NCBI GenBank assembly: GCA_013391385.1
Contig: JACBFI010000023.1
Coordinates: 1-55,068, forward strand
DNA from: Sediminibacterium sp. Gen4
GTDB lineage: Bacteria; Bacteroidota; Bacteroidia; Chitinophagales; Chitinophagaceae
DNA: 55,068 bases
Reading direction: 5' to 3'
Under the pieces are notes generated by a model. That model ran no database searches and was not told the origin of the DNA. It saw nothing but the letters and a program-made list of their open reading frames with translations. This document shows positions 1-7,484 of this stretch, piece by piece (positions within the stretch are counted from its first letter, which is position 1; each line of letters begins with the position of its first letter). A program made the position numbers and the translations under genes.

Positions 1-223
1 CATCTGTCAACCCTCTATAAAGTAGTGGGGCAGCAAATAGTTGACGGTTGACAGACAGCAAGTAGAGGCCATAAGCTATTACCCATAAGCAATTCGCTAA
101 CTGTCAACTCTCAACTGTCATCTGTCAACCCTCTATAAAGTAGTGGGGCAGCAAATAGTTGACGGTTGACAGAAAGTAGAGGCCATAAGCTATTACCCAT
201 AAGCAATTCGCTAACTGCCAACT
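1..223. repeat. Tandem duplication of a 118-bp intergenic unit made of 7-mer words
   Basis: The block beginning CATCTGTCAACCCTC at 1 recurs at 119, so the period is 118 bp; the second copy carries a 4-base deletion near 173. Inside each copy are degenerate 7-mers such as TGTCAAC, TCTCAAC, AGCTATT and ACCCATA. The arm at 39-58 (containing GTTGACGGTTGACAG) is roughly the reverse complement of 101-130, so each copy could fold. The rest of 1-395 has no gene; 224-395 is AT-rich upstream sequence of the next gene. Confidence 0.85.
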
Positions 224-395
224 CACTACCGGACTAACACTTATTAGCTCTTTAACATATGATAGTATGGAAAGAAATCGATCAGGCATCTAAATATTAA
301 ATCAACCGATTTTATCAGAAAATGACCGCTTGATTTCAGCAAACAAATAAAATTATTGACTAAATTGCCCACCCCCGGGTATAAAAACAAATAGT

Positions 396-629
396 ATGGC
401 AACGGATTTCAGAGAAAGGCAACAGAAAAATTACCGAATCATGCGCATGATCTATGATCTTTCCATGGCGGTGATTATACTTGGTACGGCGGTGCTGTTA
501 TTGTTGGCAGAAAAATTGAAGATTGAACAGTTATTATTGGTTGATCCAATGTTCAGATACTTAATGGGTGGCGTGTTTTTATTGTATGGTGGATTTAGAT
601 TGTATAGAGGGATTAAGCATGATTATTAA
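396..629 (+). CDS. Small two-helix membrane protein, unknown function
   Basis: This 77-residue protein has a charged N-terminus (about 1-18) and two hydrophobic stretches at about residues 20-40 and 52-66, followed by a basic C-terminal tail, so it is probably an inner-membrane protein. I do not recognise a named family. Its stop overlaps the preferred start of the PstS-like gene, which implies translational coupling. In many Bacteroidota the PstS-like/TPR pair follows exbB, exbD and tonB genes; the preceding genes lie outside the window, so a link to that energy-transducing system is only an inference. Confidence 0.7.
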   Translation: MATDFRERQQKNYRIMRMIYDLSMAVIILGTAVLLLLAEKLKIEQLLLVDPMFRYLMGGVFLLYGGFRLYRGIKHDY

Positions 630-1554
630 CATGACCAGAAACATTTTTAATACAATTGGGTTATTGATTTTGGTTCTGTTCATAGGGTGTGCTGATCAGC
701 AGGAAGCATCTGTTGCTACGGATACACCCACGAAAGGTACCATACGGATCAGTGTAGATGAAAGCTTTAAGCCGGTCATTGAAGAGCAGTTGAGGGTACA
801 TAAATCCTCTTTTCCTGAAACGGAGATTATCGTTTCCTATAAACCGGAATCAGATTGTTTCAGGGATCTGCAAAATGATAGTACGCGAATGGTCATTGTA
901 GCGCGTGGATTAACAAAAACAGAGGCATCGTTCTTTGAGAATCAGTTGTCTTACTCACCACTGTATGGGGTGCTTGCTTATGATGCGGTTGCCGTAATCG
1001 TTAACAATCAATCTCCTGACAGTGTTTTTACCCTGAACAAGCTGAACAGCATCTTGAGTGGAAAGGATAAGATAACAGCAGTGATGGATGGTAATAAAGC
1101 TACTAGTACTGTTCGCTATTTGAAAGATTCCATACTAAAAGGGGCCGATTTTGGGTCGAATGTAGTAGCAGCGAATAATAGTCAGCATGTATTGGATATC
1201 GTATCCGGAAGAAAAGATGTAGTAGGTTTTATTGGGATCAGTTGGATAGCAGATAGTTATGATCCGGTTCAATTGGCTTATTTGAAAAAAATACGATTGG
1301 GGCTGGTAGAATGTGTTAAATGTGAGGAAAAAGATATATTCGCGAAGCCCTCACAGGCAACCATATCCTATGGACAATACCCTTTGGCACGGCCATTGTA
1401 CTATGTATTAAAAGAGAACGCAACGGGACTCGGAACAGGCTTCATGAATTTCATGAGTATGGAAAGAGGACAGTTGATATTCCGAAGAGCATTTCTGGTT
1501 CCTGCTAAAATGGGTTTTGGAAAACGTTCAGGGAGTATAAAAGACGCAGATTAA
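619..1554 (+). CDS. PstS-like substrate-binding lipoprotein
   Basis: The protein has about 311 residues and begins with a lipoprotein signal peptide ending in the lipobox LFIGC. A periplasmic phosphate-binding (PstS-like) fold follows, as seen in segments such as the early IRISVDESFKP strand and the internal DIVSGRKDVVGFIG region. The start at 619 is chosen because AGAGGG lies 7 bases upstream and because it overlaps the previous stop; ATG at 631 is the alternative. No pstC, pstA or pstB genes are adjacent, and the next gene encodes a TPR protein. A role linked to the TonB/ExbBD system rather than to a classical Pst ABC importer is an inference. Confidence 0.8.
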   Translation: MIINMTRNIFNTIGLLILVLFIGCADQQEASVATDTPTKGTIRISVDESFKPVIEEQLRVHKSSFPETEIIVSYKPESDCFRDLQNDSTRMVIVARGLTKTEASFFENQLSYSPLYGVLAYDAVAVIVNNQSPDSVFTLNKLNSILSGKDKITAVMDGNKATSTVRYLKDSILKGADFGSNVVAANNSQHVLDIVSGRKDVVGFIGISWIADSYDPVQLAYLKKIRLGLVECVKCEEKDIFAKPSQATISYGQYPLARPLYYVLKENATGLGTGFMNFMSMERGQLIFRRAFLVPAKMGFGKRSGSIKDAD

Positions 1555-1577
1555 CATACAACTATAAAAACCGACAA

Positions 1578-3320
1578 ATGAAGAAGACCGTTTCTTTGAT
1601 CGTGACAGCGTTGCTTGCTGTACAGTGTTTGATGGCGCAGGTGGCTGATGGAATCAAATTCCTCAACTACGAAAAATATAAAAGCGCCCGTGAAACCTTG
1701 AAAAAGGCGTATGATGCCAATCCAAAAGATCCTCAAACGATCTATTGGTACGGTCAGTCCTTAATTGCAGCTGAGGCAGGTGGATTGACAAAAGACATGC
1801 TCAATGCTGCGAAAGCCTTGTATCAGCAGGGCTTACAGGATGTAGGCAGTGATGCTTGGTTATTGGTGGGCATGGGTCACTTAGAGATCCTTGACGGAGG
1901 TGATATCAATTCAGCCAAACAAAAGTTTGAACAGGCCATTACTGCAACTACAGAAACACGTGGTAGAAATAAAGGAAAGGCTAATCCAGGCATTTTAAAT
2001 GCCATTGGTAGAGCTAATGCAGATGGTGGAAGTAAAGTGGGAGATCCTGCTTATGGTATTGAAAAATTAAAGCAGGCTGCTACACTCGATTTAACAAATC
2101 CTGATATCTATATCAATATGGGTATTAGTTACCTGAAATTGGGTGGTGAAAATGGTGGAGAAGCAGTTAAAGCTTACCAAGAAGCCATTACACGTGATCC
2201 TAAAAACGCAAAAGCTAAATTCCGTATCGGAAGAATTTACCAGAGTCAGAATAATAAAGATCTGTTTGAGCAATTCTACAATGATGCCATCAATACAGAT
2301 CCTACTTATCCTCCGGTATATTATACCTTGTACAACTACTATGCAGACAAAGATGTACCCAAAGCAAAAGAGTATCTGGATAAATATGTAGCCAATGCAG
2401 ATAAAGATCCTAAGACAGATCTATTCGTTGCTGACTACCTGTTCCGTGCCGGTAAGTATACCGAGAGCTTGGAAAAAGCTAGACAAATTGAAGCTGAAGT
2501 AGGTGGAATTGCAAATTTGCCTGAATTGAATGTAGTATATGCATATAACTATGATCGTACCAACGATTCAATAAAAGCTAAGGAATCCATTGAAAAATTC
2601 TTTGCAAGTGCTGATCCTTCAGCTATTACTACTTCTCAATGTGAATTAGCTACCAAGATTTATGCACGTTTCAAAGGAAGTGAAGCCCAGGCTGTAGCCT
2701 ATATAGAAAAAGCAATGGCGCTGGATACACTAAAAAACAGCAAGATTGCTTATATGGGCAAAGCTGCTGAAATCTATGGTAAGGCAGGTATGTATCGTGA
2801 GCAATTAGGCTGGTTGCAAAAACAGTTGGAATTGAAAGGTGGAGCCATGGGCGAATATGAGTATTATCAGTTTACCAGCACTGCTTTGAATGGAAAAGAT
2901 TATCCTTTGACTATTGAGTTGGCAAAAAAATATCTCGCGGCATTCCCGGATAAACCACAGCCTTATTCTTTCCTGAAAAGAGCGGCATTAGCATCGGATC
3001 CTGATACTACTACAGGTGCAGCTATTGAAGTATTGGATTATTTGGATTCTTTCTATATGAAGGATCAGGAAAAGAATAAAAAAGCGATCTTCCTGAATTT
3101 GTATTACAGACTACAGTATTACGTGAATAAATCAAAGGAATTGGAAAAAGGATTGGAAGTAGCAGATAAAATGCTGGCTTTATATCCAACTCCGGGCGAT
3201 GAAAATCAATATGCTACAAGTGCAAAAGGTGCAATTGTAGAAGGTATTAAAGCCCGAGAAAAACAAGGTTCAGGTAATAAATCCACTTCTGCAACCTCCT
3301 CTGGTGGGTCAGGAAGTTAA
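1578..3320 (+). CDS. Secreted tetratricopeptide-repeat protein
   Basis: The 580-residue protein has a signal peptide (KKTVSLIVTALLAVQCLMAQ) and then a long series of TPR-like helix pairs, clearest at about 175-260 (NPDIYINMGISYLKLG, then NAKAKFRIGRIYQSQNN). The C-terminal 25 residues are low-complexity Ser/Gly/Thr. It follows the PstS-like gene by 23 bases, so the two are probably cotranscribed. It is likely a periplasmic scaffold. No catalytic motif is visible and its partner is unknown. Confidence 0.82.
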   Translation: MKKTVSLIVTALLAVQCLMAQVADGIKFLNYEKYKSARETLKKAYDANPKDPQTIYWYGQSLIAAEAGGLTKDMLNAAKALYQQGLQDVGSDAWLLVGMGHLEILDGGDINSAKQKFEQAITATTETRGRNKGKANPGILNAIGRANADGGSKVGDPAYGIEKLKQAATLDLTNPDIYINMGISYLKLGGENGGEAVKAYQEAITRDPKNAKAKFRIGRIYQSQNNKDLFEQFYNDAINTDPTYPPVYYTLYNYYADKDVPKAKEYLDKYVANADKDPKTDLFVADYLFRAGKYTESLEKARQIEAEVGGIANLPELNVVYAYNYDRTNDSIKAKESIEKFFASADPSAITTSQCELATKIYARFKGSEAQAVAYIEKAMALDTLKNSKIAYMGKAAEIYGKAGMYREQLGWLQKQLELKGGAMGEYEYYQFTSTALNGKDYPLTIELAKKYLAAFPDKPQPYSFLKRAALASDPDTTTGAAIEVLDYLDSFYMKDQEKNKKAIFLNLYYRLQYYVNKSKELEKGLEVADKMLALYPTPGDENQYATSAKGAIVEGIKAREKQGSGNKSTSATSSGGSGS

Positions 3321-3338
3321 GTTTCTAAATAATTCGGT

Positions 3339-3372
3339 AAAACTCCTCCAATAACGGGGGAGTTTTTCTTTT
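3339..3372 (+). terminator. Rho-independent terminator after the TPR gene
   Basis: AAAACTCCTCC pairs with GGGGAGTTTT across a short AATAAC loop, followed by a T-rich tract. It separates the TPR gene from the nuo promoter. Confidence 0.85.
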
Positions 3373-3390
3373 TATATGCTTTCACAGGCT

Positions 3391-3398
3391 TATTTTTG
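3391..3398 (+). promoter_or_regulatory. -7 element of the nuo operon promoter
   Basis: TATTTTTG matches the Bacteroidota -7 consensus TAnnTTTG and lies 20 bases before the nuoA ATG, just after a terminator. No good -33 TTG is visible at the usual distance, so only the -7 half is supported. The leader would be short. Confidence 0.55.
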
Positions 3399-3418
3399 CC
3401 GGACATTAATGTTTTAAC

Positions 3419-3820
3419 ATGAACTGGCTTATCCAACTGTTAGATGCATCAGCAACCAGCAATGCTGCTGGTTATTTACCGATCGGTATTCAATTGATTT
3501 TTGCCGCGGGTTTTGTGGCTACCATGATAGCTGTATCACAGTGGGTGGGTCCAAAACGTAAAACAGCCGATAAACTGGAAACCTTTGCCAGCGGTATTGA
3601 AAGTCATGGAGATGCGCGTCAACCCATGGCGATCAAGTATTTTCTGGTCGCGATTCTGTTTGTGCTATTTGATGTGGAAGTGATTTTCTTCTATCCCTAT
3701 GCCGTTAATTTCAGAGAACTGGGATGGGATGGGTTTCTGGCTGTATTGATGTTTGTATCCTTCTTCCTGATTGGATTTATCTATATCGTGAAGAAAGGGG
3801 CCCTTAAATGGGAAGATTAA
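3419..3820 (+). CDS. nuoA: NADH-quinone oxidoreductase subunit A
   Basis: This 133-residue membrane subunit of complex I has three transmembrane segments (about 20-42, 74-96 and 102-124). The conserved family segment RQPMAIKYFLVAILFVLFDVE lies around residues 64-84 and includes the acidic residues typical of NuoA. It is the first gene of a complete 14-subunit nuo operon. NuoA sits at the junction of the peripheral and membrane arms beside NuoH and NuoJ. Confidence 0.96.
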   Translation: MNWLIQLLDASATSNAAGYLPIGIQLIFAAGFVATMIAVSQWVGPKRKTADKLETFASGIESHGDARQPMAIKYFLVAILFVLFDVEVIFFYPYAVNFRELGWDGFLAVLMFVSFFLIGFIYIVKKGALKWED

Positions 3821-3823
3821 ACC

Positions 3824-3849
3824 GGCTGTGGTAAGATTCACGGCTTTTT
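3824..3849 (+). terminator. Terminator-like hairpin between nuoA and nuoB
   Basis: GGCTGTG (3824-3830) pairs with CACGGCT (3839-3845) with two G-T wobbles, followed by TTTTT. Because the operon continues, this is more likely an attenuator or partial terminator than a true end. Confidence 0.45.
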
Positions 3850-3908
3850 GACAACAAGACAAAGCTTTGATGGTTATATAAGCAACCATTACAAATAACC
3901 GAAAGATT

Positions 3909-4499
3909 ATGGCACGTCCCGTTAGATTTAATATCAACCCCATACCCGCTAATACTGCCGATGCTATTTCGACTGTAGAAGCTCCGCAGGGATATTCAGG
4001 GGAAGGTTTTTTTACCACGAAATTGAGTGATGTTGTTGGATTGGCTCGCAAGAACTCTATCTGGCCGCTTCCTTTTGCCACTTCTTGTTGTGGCATCGAA
4101 TTCATGGCTACCATGGGTTCTCACTATGACCTGGCTCGTTTTGGCTCTGAACGTGTGGGTTTCTCTCCTCGTCAGTGTGATCTATTGATGGTGATGGGTA
4201 CCATCGCCAAAAAAATGGGTCCTGTTTTACGTCAGGTGTATCTACAGATGGCTGAACCCCGTTGGGTGATAGCCGTAGGAGCCTGCGCCTCCAGTGGTGG
4301 AATTTTTGATACTTACAGCGTTTTACAGGGAATAGATCAAGTGATTCCGGTGGATGTATATGTTCCGGGTTGCCCTCCTCGCCCAGAAGCTATTTTGGAT
4401 GGATTTATGAAGATTCAAGACTTGGTCGGACAAGAAAGCATTAGAAGAAGAAACAGCGAGCATTATAAAGCATTGCTGAACAGTTACGGAATTCAATAA
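3909..4499 (+). CDS. nuoB: NADH-quinone oxidoreductase subunit B
   Basis: The protein has 196 residues and carries the N2 [4Fe-4S] cluster that hands electrons to quinone. The four ligands are visible: the tandem cysteines C60-C61 (SCCGIEF), C126 (GACASSGG) and C155 (GCPPRP). The N-terminal 35 residues are an extension compared with the compact core of the family. It lies 88 bases after nuoA, beyond a terminator-like hairpin. Confidence 0.97.
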   Translation: MARPVRFNINPIPANTADAISTVEAPQGYSGEGFFTTKLSDVVGLARKNSIWPLPFATSCCGIEFMATMGSHYDLARFGSERVGFSPRQCDLLMVMGTIAKKMGPVLRQVYLQMAEPRWVIAVGACASSGGIFDTYSVLQGIDQVIPVDVYVPGCPPRPEAILDGFMKIQDLVGQESIRRRNSEHYKALLNSYGIQ

Positions 4500-4502
4500 T
4501 TA

Positions 4503-4537
4503 ACCATGGACCATGGACCATGGACCATGGACTATGT
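4503..4537. repeat. CCATGGA heptamer array between nuoB and nuoC
   Basis: Four copies of the 7-mer CCATGGA lie in tandem, starting five bases after the nuoB stop. Each copy contains the palindrome CCATGG. Because the period is 7, ATG triplets occur in all three frames (4506, 4513, 4520, 4527, 4534), of which 4513 and 4534 are in frame with nuoC. Confidence 0.9.
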
Positions 4538-4551
4538 ACAAAAACATAAAA

Positions 4552-5058
4552 ATGGCATTAACGAATTCATACATACAGGAAAAATTAAAAGAGAAGTTTG
4601 GTGATCAGGTGTACAATTTTGAGGAAACCTATGGGATGCTCAGTTTTGAAGCACCTAAAGATCACAACCTGAAAGTGATGCAGTTTTTATATGATGATGA
4701 AACACTTCAGTTTCGTTTCCTGACAGATTTATGTGCAGTGAATTATCCGGATGATGCGGGAAGAGAATTAGCAGTTGTATATCATTTGCACAATCTGGTT
4801 GAGAATGTACGCATTCGTTTTAAAGTATTTACGGCTGTAGAAACACCTGATGTATTCACGGCATCTCAGTTATTCTCAAGTGCTAACTGGATGGAACGTG
4901 AAACTTATGATTTCTATGGAGTAAATTTTGTAGGTCATCCCAATCTGAAACGCATTTTGAATGTAGATGAGATGGATTATTTCCCATTAAGGAAAGAGTA
5001 TCCATTAGAAGATCAAACAAGGATTGATAAGGATGATGAAATGTTTGGAAGAGGATGA
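4552..5058 (+). CDS. nuoC: NADH-quinone oxidoreductase subunit C
   Basis: This peripheral-arm subunit has about 168 residues and is a separate protein, not a NuoCD fusion. The family segment ERETYDFYGVNFVGHPNLKR and the C-terminal FPLRKEYPLE motif (about 128-148) are present. The start at 4552 (MALTNSY) is chosen because the in-frame upstream ATGs at 4513 and 4534 arise from the heptamer array and encode a non-conserved extension. Confidence 0.95.
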   Translation: MALTNSYIQEKLKEKFGDQVYNFEETYGMLSFEAPKDHNLKVMQFLYDDETLQFRFLTDLCAVNYPDDAGRELAVVYHLHNLVENVRIRFKVFTAVETPDVFTASQLFSSANWMERETYDFYGVNFVGHPNLKRILNVDEMDYFPLRKEYPLEDQTRIDKDDEMFGRG

Positions 5059-5060
5059 GA

Positions 5061-5130
5061 AAAAAAGTCAAAAGTGAAAAGTCAAAAGTCAAAAAATATT
5101 CCCTTTCACTTTTCACCTTTCACTTTTCAC
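5061..5130. repeat. Hairpin of GTCAAAA-type heptamers between nuoC and nuoD
   Basis: Left arm 5065-5096 consists of GTCAAAA and GTGAAAA repeats. After a loop around ATATTCC, the right arm 5102-5130 (CTTTCACTTTTCACC and continuing) is its approximate reverse complement. The element begins two bases after the nuoC stop. Confidence 0.88.
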
Positions 5131-5158
5131 AAATAATTGGCCGATCAATATAAGAAAC

Positions 5159-6391
5159 ATGTTAGCGCAACAACAACAGAATATCAAATTACCGGAAGGT
5201 TCCATTGAAAAGGAAACCACTACGTTAAACGTAGGACCTACACACCCTGCAACACACGGTGTATTCCAAAATATCATGGAATTGGATGGTGAAAGAGTGG
5301 TATCAACTGAACAAACCGTTGGATATATTCATCGTGCATTTGAAAAACTGGCAGAACGTAGACCACTCTATCAGGTTACGCCAATTACTGACCGTTTGAA
5401 TTATTGCAGCAGTCCGATCAATAATATGGGTTGGCACCTGACCTGTGAAAAATTATTGGGTGTTCAAACGCCCAAGCGTGTTGATTACTTGCGCGTGATC
5501 ATTATGGAGTTGGCACGTATTTCTGATCACCTGATCTGTAACTCTATTGTGGGTGTGGATACAGGAGCGTATACAGGGTTCTTGTATGTGATGCAATACC
5601 GTGAATTAATCTATGAAATATATGAAGAAGTATGTGGGTCCCGCCTTACTACTAATATTGGGCGTATTGGCGGTTTTGAAAGGAATTTCTCAAATACAGC
5701 ATTTACGAAACTCGAGAAATTCTTAAATGAATATCCGAAAGTGTTGAAAGAGTTTGAAAACCTTTTCACACGTAATCGCATTTTCATGGACCGTACACAA
5801 GGTACCGGTGGTATCAGTGCTGAAAGAGCATTGAACTATGGGTTTACCGGTCCAAATCTGCGCGCTGCAGGAGTTGATTATGATGTGCGTGTACATAACC
5901 CTTACAGCAGTTATGAAGATTTTAATTTCACAGTTCCTGTTGGTAAAACAGGCGATAACTATGATCGCTTCTTGGTGCGTAATGCGGAAATGTGGCAGAG
6001 CTTAAGCATCATTGAACAAGCCTATCAGAAAATTCAAGAGTTCAAAGGTGCAGATGCAGAAGTGTATCATGCTAATGTTCCTGAATATTATCTGCCAAAG
6101 AAGGAAGATGTGTATACCAAGATGGAAGCCTTGATTTGGCATTTCAAAATCATCATGGGTGAGGTAGACATGCCAAAAGGTGAAGTGTACCATGCAGTAG
6201 AAGGTGGTAATGGTGAGTTAGGCTTTTATCTGATCAGTGATGGAGGAAGAACACCATTCCGTCTGCATTTCAGAAGACCTTGTTTCATTTATTATCAGGC
6301 ATATCCTGAGCTGATCCAAGGTGGTATGTTGAGTGATGCGATTGTAACGATGAGTAGTTTGAATCTAATTGCAGGAGAATTAGATGCATAA
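5159..6391 (+). CDS. nuoD: NADH-quinone oxidoreductase subunit D
   Basis: This 410-residue subunit belongs to the 49-kDa family and forms the quinone-binding pocket with NuoB. Family landmarks are NVGPTHPATHG at about residue 25, containing the quinone-site histidine, RIGGFERNFS near 168, and the C-terminal FRPCFIYYQ-like segment with SDAIVTMSSLNLIAGELD. Length and order are normal. It is flanked on both sides by heptamer-type hairpins. Confidence 0.97.
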   Translation: MLAQQQQNIKLPEGSIEKETTTLNVGPTHPATHGVFQNIMELDGERVVSTEQTVGYIHRAFEKLAERRPLYQVTPITDRLNYCSSPINNMGWHLTCEKLLGVQTPKRVDYLRVIIMELARISDHLICNSIVGVDTGAYTGFLYVMQYRELIYEIYEEVCGSRLTTNIGRIGGFERNFSNTAFTKLEKFLNEYPKVLKEFENLFTRNRIFMDRTQGTGGISAERALNYGFTGPNLRAAGVDYDVRVHNPYSSYEDFNFTVPVGKTGDNYDRFLVRNAEMWQSLSIIEQAYQKIQEFKGADAEVYHANVPEYYLPKKEDVYTKMEALIWHFKIIMGEVDMPKGEVYHAVEGGNGELGFYLISDGGRTPFRLHFRRPCFIYYQAYPELIQGGMLSDAIVTMSSLNLIAGELDA

Positions 6392-6478
6392 TAATTTGAA
6401 AATTTGAAGATTTGAAAATGTACTAATTATTGGAAGGGTTCATTTTCAAATTTTCAAATTTTCAAATTTCCAAATTTG
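6392..6478. repeat. Hairpin of AATTTGAA-type repeats between nuoD and nuoE
   Basis: Left arm 6393-6420 is built of AATTTGAA/GATTTGAA octamers. Right arm 6443-6477 (CATTTTCAAATTTTCAAA and continuing) is the reverse complement. The element starts directly after the nuoD stop and reaches into the bases just before the nuoE start. Confidence 0.88.
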
Positions 6479-6484
6479 AATTGT

Positions 6485-6985
6485 ATGTTGAAATTTTCAG
6501 AAGAACAAATGACCGAATTCAAGCGCTTGGTAGCGCGTTATCCGGAAGGCAAGCAGAAAAGTGCATTGCTTCCGGTTTTGCATTTGGCACAAGATAGTTT
6601 TGGCGGATGGTTAAGTGCTGAAACAATGGATTATGTAGCAGAGCTGTTGCAGATCACTCCCATCGAAGTGTATGAGGTAGCAACTTTTTATAGCATGTAC
6701 AACCTCAAGCCCGTAGGTAAATACATGTTTGAAGTTTGTCAGACTGGTCCATGTATGTTGAGAGGTAGTGATGATATCATTGCTTATATCGGAGAAAAAC
6801 TGGGCATCAAACCCGGAGAAACAACAGCCGATGGAATGTTTACATTGAAAACAGTAGAATGCTTAGGTGCATGTGGATATGCTCCCATGATGCAACTCGG
6901 TAAACACTATCGTGAACACCTGACCAAAGAAAAAGTAGACGCTATCATTGACGAATGCAGAAAAACAGCAGCAAGCTTAAATTAA
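6485..6985 (+). CDS. nuoE: NADH-quinone oxidoreductase subunit E
   Basis: The 166-residue thioredoxin-fold subunit binds the N1a [2Fe-2S] cluster through C85 and C90 (CQTGPC) and C126 and C130 (CLGAC). The start is set at the ATG at 6485; an in-frame TTG at 6476 lies inside the preceding hairpin and is unlikely. It forms the NADH-dehydrogenase module with NuoF. Confidence 0.96.
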   Translation: MLKFSEEQMTEFKRLVARYPEGKQKSALLPVLHLAQDSFGGWLSAETMDYVAELLQITPIEVYEVATFYSMYNLKPVGKYMFEVCQTGPCMLRGSDDIIAYIGEKLGIKPGETTADGMFTLKTVECLGACGYAPMMQLGKHYREHLTKEKVDAIIDECRKTAASLN

Positions 6986-6989
6986 CAAG

Positions 6990-7445
6990 ATGAAAAATTT
7001 GATCTACATATTTCTTATGTCATTGTTCTTTGCTGCTTGTAGTGAAGTGTCTAATACAGAAGTGGTAGAGAAAACAACGGTTGCGGTAGATGATTCGGAA
7101 GTGACAAAAATTGTTGATGGTGCCACCGCTCAAAACTCATTAGATGTTGTAGGTACCTATAAAGGGGTGTTGCCTTGTGCAGATTGTGAAGGCATGGAAA
7201 CAATGATTGAATTGAAATCAGATTCAACCTATTCCAGAGTCATTACATACTTGGGTAAAAAGGAAAATAGTTTTACAGCATCGGGTAAGTGGAATTGGAT
7301 TAGCGGTTCTACCATTAGTTTAGGAAGTATCAAAGAAGGACCGAATCAATATTTTGTTGCCGAAGGGAAATTGATTCAGTTGGATATGAGTGGCAACAGA
7401 ATCACCGGCGAACTCGCTGCTAAATACGAATTAAAAAAACAGTAG
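6990..7445 (+). CDS. NlpE-like lipoprotein within the nuo operon
   Basis: The 151-residue protein has a lipoprotein signal peptide with lipobox FAAC (Cys17). A domain follows that matches the NlpE N-terminal family: GTYKGVLPCADCEGMETMI at about 55-73, with the CxxC pair C63/C66, then a small beta-barrel-like pattern. In E. coli NlpE is an outer-membrane sensor linked to copper and envelope stress. Here the gene starts 4 bases after nuoE and precedes nuoF, so it is probably transcribed with complex I. Its function in this setting is unknown. Confidence 0.85.
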   Translation: MKNLIYIFLMSLFFAACSEVSNTEVVEKTTVAVDDSEVTKIVDGATAQNSLDVVGTYKGVLPCADCEGMETMIELKSDSTYSRVITYLGKKENSFTASGKWNWISGSTISLGSIKEGPNQYFVAEGKLIQLDMSGNRITGELAAKYELKKQ

Positions 7446-7463
7446 TTGAATAGTATTTAAAAT

Positions 7464-7475
7464 TCCCGAAAGGGA
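7464..7475 (+). promoter_or_regulatory. Mini-hairpin TCCC-GAAA-GGGA before nuoF
   Basis: A 4-bp stem with a GNRA-type tetraloop ends 9 bases before the nuoF ATG. The 3' arm AGGGA overlaps the Shine-Dalgarno position. Equivalent hairpins precede nuoI, nuoL and nuoN. Confidence 0.6.
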
Positions 7476-7484
7476 TATGAGGAT

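Noticed and set aside
619-1554. A PHO-box-like operator upstream of the PstS-like gene
   Set aside because: TAAC words at 235 and 253 are 18 bases apart, not 11, so the pattern of the 49210 and 52298 promoters is not present.
3665-4114. A 149-codon minus-strand frame opposite nuoA and nuoB
   Set aside because: It is the shadow of conserved coding sequence on the other strand.
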